Assembly: GCA_902765025.1 (NCBI GenBank)
Contig: CACWYC010000003.1
Span: forward strand, 62,001-126,000
DNA from: Oscillospiraceae bacterium
GTDB lineage: Bacteria; Bacillota; Clostridia; Oscillospirales; Oscillospiraceae
DNA: 64,000 bases
Direction: 5' to 3'
Shown: positions 27,646 to 36,287 of the stretch, piece by piece
Layout: every line of letters starts with the position of its first letter
Numbering within the stretch: position 1 is the stretch's first letter
Position numbers and translations under genes: made by a program
The notes under the pieces: generated by a model
Databases searched by the model: none
Told to the model about the DNA's origin: nothing
What the model saw: the letters and a program-made list of their open reading frames with translations, nothing else

Positions 27646-30378
27646 ATGAAAACCAAGAAATTCCTGGCACTGGTGCTGGCACTGGTGATGGCATTTTCTC
27701 TGGTGGTACCTGCATCGGCCAGTGTGGAAGGGACAATCCCGGAACCGGACACATTGAAGCACGACGACACGAAAATACATGATACCGCTAAGATGACCGT
27801 CTACGTGACTAAAGGCGAAGAGACTCTTGTCGCTGCCGTAGGCGCTATTAATAGCCACATGGATGCCACGCTGGAGCTGAATTATGGCACGTATCCCGTT
27901 GACGGCACCATCACCGCTTATGGTCAGACCGAGGAAAAGGCCAACATGACCGAGTTTACGCTGAATGGTACCAGTAATACCGGCATTGATTTCACTACTA
28001 ATAGTAATGGTGAAGAAAACTATTTCCCTGGCTTGCTGGATCTTGTCGCCAATACGCCCTATTACATCCATTTTGTTGATGCAATGGATGCGACAGCGAC
28101 ACCTACTGATATTGGTATTTATACCTTCAAGAAGGCCACCGACGGTGAAGGCATAACTCTTACTGCGACGAATGATGTGGAGACCGAAGGTGAAGTAAAT
28201 TTGGTTGACCAGAGATGGCAGGCCCTCAAGGATAAAGCCTTTAAGGAGGACAGCAAAAACGACGGTGACAGCTATATCAGCCTGGCCGCCGGCTCCTACA
28301 TCGCCCTCAACACCGAGAAGCTGATTGCCGCCGGCACGTTGAAGCTGGATGACTTTAGAAATAGTGGTCGCGTTCAGGACAACATTGATAATGCCAAAAA
28401 GCAGCTGATGCTGACCACCGGCACCAACCTGGGCTACCAGATTCTGCTGAAGAAGGGTACCCGTTTCAAACTGGGCAATAGCTACGCCGACGTGAGGACG
28501 GATCTGCTGATCACCATGACTGGCAATGAAGCATTTAATGAAAACAACAATTATCTGAGAGACATCTACACTAACCTGACATCCAACGGAAAAGTCAACC
28601 TGGCCAAGAATATGCTGAACCTGTTCAGCTACATTGCCGGCAGTGTTCGGAGTGGGAGTCATGATGAACCCGTAGTCATCACCTTCGGCACGCCCACCTC
28701 TTCCTCTACCACCGTGGAAACCCAAGTTATCGATAATGAGAATGTGGCTGGCACCAAGGACGTGATCACCAAGAAGACTGAGATTACCACAACCACGAGT
28801 ACCGAGAACAATGTTGAGACCAGGACCGTTACCGAGACCGTCACCACCACGTCCTCTACTGTTACGCCGATTGGAGACGACAGTGAGACAAGTGCCTCAT
28901 ATTCCGTCCAGTTCGACAGGCAAATAGTCACGACCACTACAACCACTGTGGGTGACAATGAACCCGTACAGACTGTAGATTCGGGTGAAGCTGAAACCAG
29001 GACGAATACCGTTACGCTCAAGGCAGATCCTGCAGATGATACGCTCAACTTGAGCACGGCTAACACTTCTGCCAAAATTGCTGACGCCAACCTGGGTCAG
29101 CTCAAAGAGGATGCCAAGGCTACTATTGTGACTGAGGCCGTTACCCAGGCGCAGGGGAGTAGCAAAGATGTGACCGTGACCCTGGCCATCGTGGCCACGG
29201 CTTTGAATGCTGATGGTGGAACCACCAAGCGATATGATGTCAAGCCTGTTGTGACCACGCAGGTTGGCACCGGAGATCCCATCACTGCACCAGTCAGCAA
29301 CGCTGACCTGCAGGGCAGTTTCACTATTGAACTCCCGGTGCCTGCTAATATTGCCGGTAACGACGAATTAGTTAAAATAACGCACACGAGTGAAGGCCTC
29401 GATACTGAAGAATATACTGAAACTGTCGAGAATGGAAAGGTATCCGTTACGATTACCCACTTCAGCACCTTTGAACTGGCACCTGTGGAAGTCAGTCCAA
29501 GCATAAGCAAAGCTAAGGTTAACTTAAACCTGACACTGTCCGATGCCATAAGGATTAATTTCATTGTCCATAGTCTTACTGAAGAAGCGAGTAATTATTC
29601 CGTGAAATACTGGTTTAAGGACGACAGTGAAGAGACGGTGACGTACCTTAGTGACTTGGTTCCCAATAATGAAGGTAAGTATAAGATCGTGGCTGCCTCC
29701 TGCGCGGCCAAAGAGATGACCGACACGGTACATTTTGAACTGTGGTGCAGCAATGAGCAACTTTGCTCCTTTGACTATTCCATTCAGAATTACTGCAATA
29801 CGATAATTGGAAGTAGTAGTGACGCTGAATTGGTTAATCTGTGCAAGGCAGTACTGGACTACGGCTCCAGAGCGCAGAAATATTTCAGTTATAAAGAAAA
29901 CTCGTTAGCCAATGGTGGTAGCTATTACTTCACCCCCACCTTTGCTGATGAAGATAATCCGGTTATTACTGAATATAATGCTGCTGGCACTACGGTAAAG
30001 GCCAATTTGACATTGGAGTCTGAAACCGAGTTGAACCTCACGCTGGGCGGAACGGAAGATACACTTAGTATCACATCTGTCAAAGATGTTAATGCGGATA
30101 ATTATCTTAGTAAAGATTCTCTGGCAAACGGTACTGCGTATTACACGGTAGACTATAATAGTGCCAAAGCTACCTGCACTGTGAAGGTGAAGGGCATTCC
30201 CGCCAAATACCTCAATCATGTCTATGAGGTCAATTTCACGTATAATGGTGAACCGGGAACTATTCAATGCTCCCCGATGAACTATGCATACGCTTGCCGG
30301 ACAAGGACAGATGGCCTGGGTTATCTCTGCAAGGCGCTGTATCAGTACTGGAAAATCGCAAATACATATTTCAGTTAA
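27646..30378 (+). CDS. Secreted surface protein, Thr-rich with C-terminal beta domain
   Basis: 910 aa from ATG 27646 (RBS TGGAGGAA); an upstream in-frame ATG at 27559 would put 29 unlikely residues before the signal. Signal peptide ~5-24 ends PASASVEG. The N-terminal half (~30-350) is mixed alpha/beta. A Thr/Val-rich segment (~370-470) has long runs such as TTTTTTVG, likely extended or glycosylated. The C-terminal ~290 residues contain two beta-rich blocks with the motif N-L-x-L-S-D-A-I-x-I-N-F and an Asn/Tyr-rich helical part, a domain pattern I recall from other Clostridia surface proteins but cannot name. No anchor is visible. The 42-codon peptide gene starts 29 nt downstream. Confidence 0.75.
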   Translation: MKTKKFLALVLALVMAFSLVVPASASVEGTIPEPDTLKHDDTKIHDTAKMTVYVTKGEETLVAAVGAINSHMDATLELNYGTYPVDGTITAYGQTEEKANMTEFTLNGTSNTGIDFTTNSNGEENYFPGLLDLVANTPYYIHFVDAMDATATPTDIGIYTFKKATDGEGITLTATNDVETEGEVNLVDQRWQALKDKAFKEDSKNDGDSYISLAAGSYIALNTEKLIAAGTLKLDDFRNSGRVQDNIDNAKKQLMLTTGTNLGYQILLKKGTRFKLGNSYADVRTDLLITMTGNEAFNENNNYLRDIYTNLTSNGKVNLAKNMLNLFSYIAGSVRSGSHDEPVVITFGTPTSSSTTVETQVIDNENVAGTKDVITKKTEITTTTSTENNVETRTVTETVTTTSSTVTPIGDDSETSASYSVQFDRQIVTTTTTTVGDNEPVQTVDSGEAETRTNTVTLKADPADDTLNLSTANTSAKIADANLGQLKEDAKATIVTEAVTQAQGSSKDVTVTLAIVATALNADGGTTKRYDVKPVVTTQVGTGDPITAPVSNADLQGSFTIELPVPANIAGNDELVKITHTSEGLDTEEYTETVENGKVSVTITHFSTFELAPVEVSPSISKAKVNLNLTLSDAIRINFIVHSLTEEASNYSVKYWFKDDSEETVTYLSDLVPNNEGKYKIVAASCAAKEMTDTVHFELWCSNEQLCSFDYSIQNYCNTIIGSSSDAELVNLCKAVLDYGSRAQKYFSYKENSLANGGSYYFTPTFADEDNPVITEYNAAGTTVKANLTLESETELNLTLGGTEDTLSITSVKDVNADNYLSKDSLANGTAYYTVDYNSAKATCTVKVKGIPAKYLNHVYEVNFTYNGEPGTIQCSPMNYAYACRTRTDGLGYLCKALYQYWKIANTYFS

Positions 30379-30407
30379 TTGATGATTTACGGAAGGAAGT
30401 GGATTAA

Positions 30408-30536
30408 ATGAAGAAATTTGAAGAGTCTGTCATTGAGATCGTTCGCCTCAATGCAGATGATATCATCTGCACCAGTGGCTGCGAAGGTAAGGATAATCAG
30501 GCAAGTGACACAGAGAGTATCTGCCTCGTAGAGTAA
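30408..30536 (+). CDS. 42-aa RiPP-precursor-like peptide
   Basis: ATG 30408 to TAA 30536, with a strong RBS (GGAAGGAAGTGG, 30391-30402). The N-terminal half reads MKKFEESVIEIVRLNADDII, a charged amphipathic leader of the kind seen in many small Clostridia peptides (K-K-x-E-x-P/S-x-I-E-[VI]-V). The second half is Cys/Ser/Thr/Gly-rich with Cys at 21, 25 and 39 (C-T-S-G-C, then I-C-L-V-E at the end). A radical SAM/SPASM gene follows after a strong hairpin. Small size, leader/core split and maturase next door support a ribosomally made, modified peptide. The modification and role are unknown; it has no signal peptide or export gene beside it. Confidence 0.65.
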   Translation: MKKFEESVIEIVRLNADDIICTSGCEGKDNQASDTESICLVE

Positions 30537-30562
30537 TAACTGCAAAACGCGGTAAATATGAA

Positions 30563-30602
30563 AAAGCAGGGGCAAGCAGCCTTCGTCGCTTGCCCCTGCT
30601 TT
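30563..30602 (+). terminator. Attenuator-like hairpin between peptide and maturase genes
   Basis: Perfect 15-bp stem AAAGCAGGGGCAAGC/GCTTGCCCCTGCTTT (30563-30577, 30588-30602) with a 10-nt loop, followed by CCCC rather than a T-run. It probably causes partial termination or protects the upstream mRNA, giving more peptide than enzyme. Confidence 0.7.
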
Positions 30603-30622
30603 CCCCAGAGAAGGAAATGAAC

Positions 30623-31963
30623 ATGATTGAGATACTTGCGCCCATCGACTCTGTCGCCAAATTGTGCGGCCCCCAGAAGGATACGTCAATCTTGCCGTAT
30701 CGACTCAGTCACCATTGTGTGAAGGCAGACTGCCCCGACGGCACGCTGCTCTACCATACGCTTACCGGCGCCGTCTATCTCCTTCCGACAGGTGAATCCA
30801 TAGAGATGGCCCGGGACGCCCTCATCGAGAAATGGCTTTTGGTGCCACAGGACTTTGATGAAAACACCTACGCAGATCAGCTGCGCCACGTCGCCTCCCT
30901 GATTAAGCCGACAGCGAAGCACAAGCATCACTTCACCATCCTTACTACCACCGACTGTAACGCCCGTTGCCGTTATTGTTACGAGATGGGCAGGCAGCGT
31001 ATCCCCATGTCTGTGGAGACGGCAAACGCCGCCGCTCAATATATATGTCGGCAAAGCGGGGGCGATCGCCCGCTGAATCTGTTCTGGTTTGGCGGTGAGC
31101 CGCTGTATAACATGCCGGCCATCGACACCATTACCGGTCACCTGCGTAACTGCGGCGTTACCTTCCGCTCCACCATGACCTCCAATGGGTTCTATCTCAC
31201 CCCGGATGTGGTGAAAAAAGCCGTGGAGAATTGGGCCTTGGCCGGGGTACAGATTACCGTTGACGGCACAGAAAAGATATATAACCGGGTCAAGGCATAT
31301 ATTGACGATTGTGATAATCCCTTCGCCCGTGTTATGGACAACATTACGGCGGCTCTTGCCGCCGGCATCCAGGTCACCATTCGCCTGAATATGGATCGAC
31401 AAAACGCCGAGGATATTTCCTTGGTGATTGACCAGATTTGTACCCGTTTTCAGGGACAGAAAAAGTGCAATGTTTACGTCGCGCTTTTAAAGTCCTATAA
31501 GGCTAAAATCAACGAATTCAATACGGAGCAGGAGATGTTGGATTGCTTCTTCCGCCTCCGGGATAAGATAAAGAACTACGGTATGCTCCGCACTGTTCCG
31601 CTGAAGCGGGAAATCGTGTTGAACCGCTGCAAAGCGGATAATGACGCCTGCGAAATCATTCTGCCGGACGGTCAGCTGGAGCGATGCCACCACTATACCG
31701 AGGGGGAACAATATGGCGACATTTTCCACTCGGATCGTGACTGGCAGCGTGTTAATGCTTGGAAGGAGATCCAAAAGGACTATCCCACCTGCGCAACCTG
31801 TGCCATGTACCCTATCTGCTTGAACCTGAAAAAATGCGACTGGAACAAGGACGGCTGTACACAGAGCAGCAGGGTGATTTGGCTGCGGGAATTACAGGAA
31901 CAGATGCGCATTCATTACGAAAGTTGGGCCGAGGGGATCCGGGAAAAGCAAGGGGGGGAATGA
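30623..31963 (+). CDS. Radical SAM/SPASM peptide maturase
   Basis: 446 aa from ATG 30623, 7 nt after GAAGGA; ATGs at 30590 and 30617 have poor spacing. An N-terminal ~105-residue region with L-Y-H-T-L-T-G-A-V resembles the peptide-binding part of other maturases. The radical SAM motif C-N-A-R-C-R-Y-C lies at residues 112-119, followed by FWFGGEPL. The C-terminal SPASM region has Cys-rich motifs (C-E-I-I-L-P-D-G-x-x-x-x-C, then CATCAMYPIC and CDWNKDGC) for two extra Fe-S clusters. Such enzymes install thioether, C-C or other crosslinks in RiPPs. The upstream 42-aa peptide is the obvious substrate; the reaction type cannot be predicted here. Confidence 0.85.
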   Translation: MIEILAPIDSVAKLCGPQKDTSILPYRLSHHCVKADCPDGTLLYHTLTGAVYLLPTGESIEMARDALIEKWLLVPQDFDENTYADQLRHVASLIKPTAKHKHHFTILTTTDCNARCRYCYEMGRQRIPMSVETANAAAQYICRQSGGDRPLNLFWFGGEPLYNMPAIDTITGHLRNCGVTFRSTMTSNGFYLTPDVVKKAVENWALAGVQITVDGTEKIYNRVKAYIDDCDNPFARVMDNITAALAAGIQVTIRLNMDRQNAEDISLVIDQICTRFQGQKKCNVYVALLKSYKAKINEFNTEQEMLDCFFRLRDKIKNYGMLRTVPLKREIVLNRCKADNDACEIILPDGQLERCHHYTEGEQYGDIFHSDRDWQRVNAWKEIQKDYPTCATCAMYPICLNLKKCDWNKDGCTQSSRVIWLRELQEQMRIHYESWAEGIREKQGGE

Positions 31964-31966
31964 AGA

Positions 31967-32551
31967 ATGAAAAAACTGTACTCACTCGTGCTGATACTTG
32001 CACTGCTACTTGTGCTTCCGGCCTGCGGTGCCGGAAAGAGGACGGCATCCGCCACGCCGGACAGTGAGTCGTCTGCCGTTCCCGCCACACAAAAGACGGA
32101 TACTTTTGCGGGCACATCCGAGTCGGAGCCGGCCACTGAGGACTTGTCTGACGGCGAACTGCCCTCCATTGAGTTGACGATGCCTGATAATGGTGATAAT
32201 GCCGGCCAGACGACATCACCTGTGCAGTCAGCGCCATCCATTCCGACTGTACCCATTGATCAACCCAAACCCTATGCACCTTCCTCCGGCAATCAGGGAT
32301 CACAGGGGCCAACTACCACACCGCACACCCATGTAGTGGTGAAAGATGATGCTGTGGAGCCCACCTGCCAGCGAAATGGATTAACTGAGGGCAGCCATTG
32401 CTCTGCCTGCGGCGCAGTGTTGGTGTCCCAGCAGATCATCCCTGCCGTTGACCATAGTTATGCTTCGGGCCAATGCATTTGGTGCGGAGAAAAGGACCCT
32501 GCTGAACAGGACAACGGTGAGATTGAATTACCTGAAATCCCATTGTTCTGA
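31967..32551 (+). CDS. Lipoprotein with Cys-rich C-terminal domain
   Basis: 194 aa. It starts 3 nt after the radical SAM stop, so the two are surely co-transcribed. A lipobox LVLPAC at ~16-21 gives lipid anchoring. Residues ~25-115 are a Ser/Thr/Pro/Glu-rich linker. The C-terminal ~70 residues have H-x-H-V-V-V, C-x-x-x-G-L-T-E-G-x-H-C-S-x-C-G and C-I-W-C-G-E, a pattern common as a small repeat in Clostridia surface proteins (four or five Cys that may bind zinc or form disulfides). It may act in export, display or immunity for the peptide product; this is a guess from position. Confidence 0.75.
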   Translation: MKKLYSLVLILALLLVLPACGAGKRTASATPDSESSAVPATQKTDTFAGTSESEPATEDLSDGELPSIELTMPDNGDNAGQTTSPVQSAPSIPTVPIDQPKPYAPSSGNQGSQGPTTTPHTHVVVKDDAVEPTCQRNGLTEGSHCSACGAVLVSQQIIPAVDHSYASGQCIWCGEKDPAEQDNGEIELPEIPLF

Positions 32552-32660
32552 TTGAAGTTACGATAAACGTAAAGCGATTCTATGCCCCAACCGAATACCG
32601 CAGGGGCAAAACGATTCCTCCCGCGTGCAGCACCGGATAACTGCAAACTGAACAGATGAC

Positions 32661-32693
32661 GAAAGACGGCCCGGATTATCCGGGCCGTCTTTC
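32661..32693. terminator. Bidirectional terminator between convergent genes
   Basis: Perfect 14-bp stem GAAAGACGGCCCGG/CCGGGCCGTCTTTC with a 5-nt loop, between the lipoprotein gene (+) and the AI-2E family gene (-). Confidence 0.8.
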
Positions 32694-32720
32694 AGTTTCC
32701 AGCAGGTTTGAGGATTGCCA

Positions 32721-33857
32721 TTACTCAGCAGTATCCGCCTTCAGCTTCTCCTGCCGTCGCTCCAGCATGGGCAGGAAATAGTCGCTGTAAATGAAATCCA
32801 GAATGGCCGCCAGAGGGATGGACAGCAAAATGCCCACAATGCCGAACATGTTGCCGAACACCACCACCGCCGCCAGGATCAGCAGGCCGGACACGCCCAG
32901 GGAGTTGCCGAACAGCTTGGGCTTGATGACGTAGCCGTCCAAAAATTGCAGAATCACCGTGAATATCACGAAGATCAGCGCGTGGACGGGGTTGACCAGC
33001 AGCAACACGAAGCCGCCGATGACGGCGCCGATGACAGGGCCGAAGGTGGGCACCAGGTTGGTCACCGCCACCGCCATGGACACCAGCCCCACGTACTGCA
33101 TCCCGGCCACGAACATGAACACGGCGTTGGTGCAGCCCACGATGGCCGCGTCCAGCAGGCTGAACACGATGTAGCGTGTCACGATCTTGTCGCACCGGGC
33201 GGTAAAGGTGGAGATGGCGTCCAGCCGCTTCTGACCGACGATGGCGTGGAGCAGCCGCTTCGCGCCGTTTTTCACGCCCTCCTTGGAGGCCAGCAGATAC
33301 ACCGACAAAATGACGGCCAGCACCCAGTTGGCCACGCCCTTGCCCGCCATGGCGGAGGCGTTGATGATGTTGCCGATGTTTTCCTTGATCCAGTTGGTGA
33401 TCCGCTTCACCACCGTGGTGGAGGAATCCAGCACCTGATCCAGGTTCAGCGCCTCGGACACGCCCCACTGATCCGTCAGCCGCCGCAGCGAGACAATGTA
33501 GCCGTCCATGTTGTCCAGCAGGCCGGAAACGCTGTAATACATCTGGGGGATCAGCGTCCCCAGCAGGAAGCCCAGCAGCAACAGCACCGTCACCAGCGTC
33601 AACGTGATGCTCAGCGTCCACCGCAGCGCCGGGTTGCGGATGGCCTTCAGCACCCGGTTATTGTACATCATCGCCAGGGGGTTCATGATGTAGGCCAGCA
33701 CGCCGCCCAATGCGATGGCGGCAAAGTAGCCGGTAAAGGTCTTCAGCCCCGCGCCGATGTTGCCCAGGTTGGTCAGCACCACGTACAGCACCACCGCCGC
33801 GCAGGTCGCCACCGTGTAAGGGAACCACTTCTGCTCCCCCAGCTTAACCTTCTTCAT
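32721..33857 (-). CDS. AI-2E family transporter (PerM/YtvI-like permease)
   Basis: 378 aa from ATG 33857, preceded on the minus strand by AAGGAGTG with a 7-nt spacer; the longer frame to 33896 lacks an RBS. About eight hydrophobic membrane segments, with the family's typical break into an N-terminal pair, a central soluble part (~115-190) and C-terminal helices, including P-T-F-G-P-[VI]-I-G and the late F-x-[DN]-x-x-[VI]-x-P-[KR]-x-x-G motif. Members export small molecules such as AI-2 or act as Na+/H+ exchangers; the substrate here is unknown. It is a single-gene unit facing the peptide cassette. Confidence 0.85.
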   Translation of the reverse strand: MKKVKLGEQKWFPYTVATCAAVVLYVVLTNLGNIGAGLKTFTGYFAAIALGGVLAYIMNPLAMMYNNRVLKAIRNPALRWTLSITLTLVTVLLLLGFLLGTLIPQMYYSVSGLLDNMDGYIVSLRRLTDQWGVSEALNLDQVLDSSTTVVKRITNWIKENIGNIINASAMAGKGVANWVLAVILSVYLLASKEGVKNGAKRLLHAIVGQKRLDAISTFTARCDKIVTRYIVFSLLDAAIVGCTNAVFMFVAGMQYVGLVSMAVAVTNLVPTFGPVIGAVIGGFVLLLVNPVHALIFVIFTVILQFLDGYVIKPKLFGNSLGVSGLLILAAVVVFGNMFGIVGILLSIPLAAILDFIYSDYFLPMLERRQEKLKADTAE

Positions 33858-33976
33858 AGTATCGCACTCCTTGACGCCCTGCACCCTAAAGGCCACAGGG
33901 CCAAATTTTCACATATATAGTATACCACGCCCGAAGGCCCCCGGCAATAAATTCCACCGATTTTTAACGCAAAAAA

Positions 33977-34012
33977 GGCGCTTCGCCATATTGTACCCAT
34001 GTGCGAAGCGCC
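33977..34012 (-). terminator. Terminator of the rRNA methyltransferase gene
   Basis: 10-bp stem GGCGCTTCGC/GCGAAGCGCC with a T-run on the minus strand (A-run at 33971-33976). Confidence 0.8.
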
Positions 34013-34044
34013 GTATGGGGCTGTTTAAGGGAGAGGCGGGGCAA

Positions 34045-35274
34045 TCACACCACCTGGAACAGGAAGAATTTCAGGTAATTGGTCTCTTCCACGCCCCACA
34101 AAATGGGGTGGTCGGCGCACTGCTGCCGTGCCTCAATCTGCCGCAGGGTCACCCCGGCGTCGTGGGCGGCATCGTGCAGCATGCGGATGAACAATTCCTC
34201 CGAGGCGAAGTGGGAGCAGGAGCAGGTGGCCAGATACCCGCCCCGGGGCAGCAGCTTCATGGCCCGGTAATTGATCTCCTTGTAGCCGCCCATGGCGTTG
34301 CGGATGGTCTTGCGGCTCTTGGTAAAGGCCGGGGGATCCAAAATGATGAAGTCGTATTTCTGGGGCTGGGACGCCAGGGCGGGCAGCAGGTCGAACACGT
34401 CGGCGCACAGGAAATCCATCTGCCCGTCCAGGCCGTTGCGCCGGGCGTTATCCGCCGCGCAGTCCACGGCGAACTGGCTCACGTCCACCGCCGTCACGTG
34501 CTTGGCACCGCCCCGGGCGGCGTTGAGGGCAAAGGAGCCGGTGTGGGTGAAGCAGTCCAGCACCGTGTGGCCCTTGGCCAGCCGGGCCACCGCCCGGCGG
34601 TTGTATTTCTGGTCCAGAAAGAACCCGGTTTTCTGGCCGTTGACGAAGTCCACCGTATATTCGATGCCGTTTTCCGTAATGGACACCGTGTCGTAATCCG
34701 GCGCCGCCTCCCCGGGCAGGGGATACCAGCCCTTTCCCTGGGCCAGGCCCTCCTTGTCCCGGAGGGCCACGTCGTTGCGCAGGAACACGCCGTCGATTCG
34801 CTGGCCGTCCTGCCGCAGCACCTGCACCAGCGCCGGGAAAATCACGTCCTGCCGCTGCGCCATCCCCAGGCTCAATACCTGGGCCACCAGCACCGTGCCG
34901 AACCGGTCCACCGTCAGCCCGGGGAAGAAGTCCGCCTCCCCGAAGATGATGCGGCAGCAGGATAGGTCCTCCTCCGCCAGCACCGTCTTGCGGTAGGCCC
35001 AGGCGTAGGCCACCCGGCGCTGCCAGAAGGCGGCGTCAAAGGTGTCGTTGGCATTGCGGCTCACCAGACGGCAGCGGATGGTGGAATGGCTGTTGTAAAA
35101 GGCGGTGCCCAGGTAGCTGCCCTTGCGGCTCACCACGTCCACCAGCCCACCGTCGGTGACGCCGTCCTCCACTTCCGTCACCTCTCCGGCATACACCCAG
35201 GGGTGCCCCTGCACCAGCGCCGCCTCCCCCTTGGGGGTGATATGCACTTTTTTGTAGGGCCGCTCCATCTTCAT
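34045..35274 (-). CDS. RlmI/RlmK-type class I SAM-dependent rRNA methyltransferase
   Basis: 409 aa from ATG 35274 (a GTG at 35283 is an alternative). Residues ~5-75 form a PUA-like RNA-binding domain (H-P-W-V-Y-x-G-E-V). A central EEHEE domain and a Rossmann methyltransferase domain follow, with D-C-F-T-H-T-G-S-F (motif I) at ~235 and the catalytic-type motif DPPAFTKS at ~315. This architecture is that of 23S rRNA m5C methyltransferases RlmI and YwbD. It is transcribed alone and divergently from the amidase gene. Confidence 0.85.
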   Translation of the reverse strand: MKMERPYKKVHITPKGEAALVQGHPWVYAGEVTEVEDGVTDGGLVDVVSRKGSYLGTAFYNSHSTIRCRLVSRNANDTFDAAFWQRRVAYAWAYRKTVLAEEDLSCCRIIFGEADFFPGLTVDRFGTVLVAQVLSLGMAQRQDVIFPALVQVLRQDGQRIDGVFLRNDVALRDKEGLAQGKGWYPLPGEAAPDYDTVSITENGIEYTVDFVNGQKTGFFLDQKYNRRAVARLAKGHTVLDCFTHTGSFALNAARGGAKHVTAVDVSQFAVDCAADNARRNGLDGQMDFLCADVFDLLPALASQPQKYDFIILDPPAFTKSRKTIRNAMGGYKEINYRAMKLLPRGGYLATCSCSHFASEELFIRMLHDAAHDAGVTLRQIEARQQCADHPILWGVEETNYLKFFLFQVV

Positions 35275-35380
35275 GGCCGCCACCGCCTCTCTCGTTTTTA
35301 TCTTCCCCGCATTCTACCACATACCCGCCCGGATTTCCACATATACTGCAAAAGATTGTATCGAAAGGACGGGAATTTCT

Positions 35381-36124
35381 ATGCCCATCATCTTTTTATC
35401 CCCCAGCACCCAGGAGTATAACCCCTACATCACCGGCGGCACCGAGGAGCTGTACATGAACCGCATCGCCGACGCCATGGAGCCCTATCTCCGTTCCAAC
35501 GCCATCCGCTGGAACCGCAACACCCCCGACATGACCGCCGCCTCCTCCATCGCCCTGGCCGCCCAGGGCACCTATGATTTTTACCTGGCCCTCCACTCCA
35601 ACGCCTCCGGCGACGGCACCACCGAGGGGAAAACCCGGGGCATCATCGCCTTTTATTACCCCACCTCCCCCTCGGGGAAACGGGCGGCGGAGCTGTTTGC
35701 CGAGAATCTCCGCCGCATCTACCCCCTGCCCGACCTGGTCACCACCCGGGCCACCACCACCCTGGGGGAGGTGCGCCGCCCCAAAAGCCCGGCGGTGCTC
35801 ATCGAAATCGGCTACCACGACAACACCGCCGACGCCACCTGGGTCAGCACCAACGTGGGCCCCATCGCCCGGAATCTGGTGGAGGCCCTGTGCCAGTATT
35901 TCGGCCTGCCCTTCATCGAGGCCACGGCGGAGCGGCAGGGGGTGGTGGTCACCCAAGTCTCGCCCCTCAACCTCCGGGCCTACCCCGCCGCCACCGGCGC
36001 CGTCATCACCACCATCCCCCGTGGCGCCCAGGTGACGGTCACCGGCAGCTATCAGGGCTGGTACACCGTCTGGTACGGCGACAACGCCGGCTACGCCTCC
36101 GCCGCCTACATCCAATTACAATAG
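35381..36124 (+). CDS. N-acetylmuramoyl-L-alanine amidase with C-terminal SH3 domain, no signal peptide
   Basis: 247 aa from ATG 35381 (RBS GAAAGGACGG). Residues ~1-175 match the Amidase_3 fold: an E-E-L-Y-M-N helix, ALHSNAS with the zinc His, and ALIEIGYHDN-type end (here VLIEIGYHDN) with the catalytic Glu. The usual first zinc motif D-x-G-H-G-G is replaced by LSPSTQEYNPYITGG, a variant seen in Clostridia amidases. Residues ~185-247 are a bacterial SH3 domain for wall binding. No signal peptide, so it may act in the forespore or mother cell, as with CwlC-like spore amidases, or be released by lysis. Catalytic competence is uncertain. Confidence 0.8.
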   Translation: MPIIFLSPSTQEYNPYITGGTEELYMNRIADAMEPYLRSNAIRWNRNTPDMTAASSIALAAQGTYDFYLALHSNASGDGTTEGKTRGIIAFYYPTSPSGKRAAELFAENLRRIYPLPDLVTTRATTTLGEVRRPKSPAVLIEIGYHDNTADATWVSTNVGPIARNLVEALCQYFGLPFIEATAERQGVVVTQVSPLNLRAYPAATGAVITTIPRGAQVTVTGSYQGWYTVWYGDNAGYASAAYIQLQ

Positions 36125-36161
36125 TATCGCAATAAAATATGGTATCCCTCTCGGATTTTCC

Positions 36162-36190
36162 TTGACAGTTTACCATAACAGGTTTAGAAT
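36162..36190 (+). promoter_or_regulatory. Promoter of rny
   Basis: -35 TTGACA (36162-36167), 17-nt spacer, -10 TAGAAT (36185-36190), 98 nt before the RNase Y start; the intervening leader has AGGAGG at the RBS. Confidence 0.8.
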
Positions 36191-36287
36191 GGAAAAGGAT
36201 TAGTATCGGAGAAAAGGGGTTTTCCGATTATTTTTCTGCAATGTCGGTAATTGTGCCGATAGATTTACCAAATACAGGAGGCAGACC

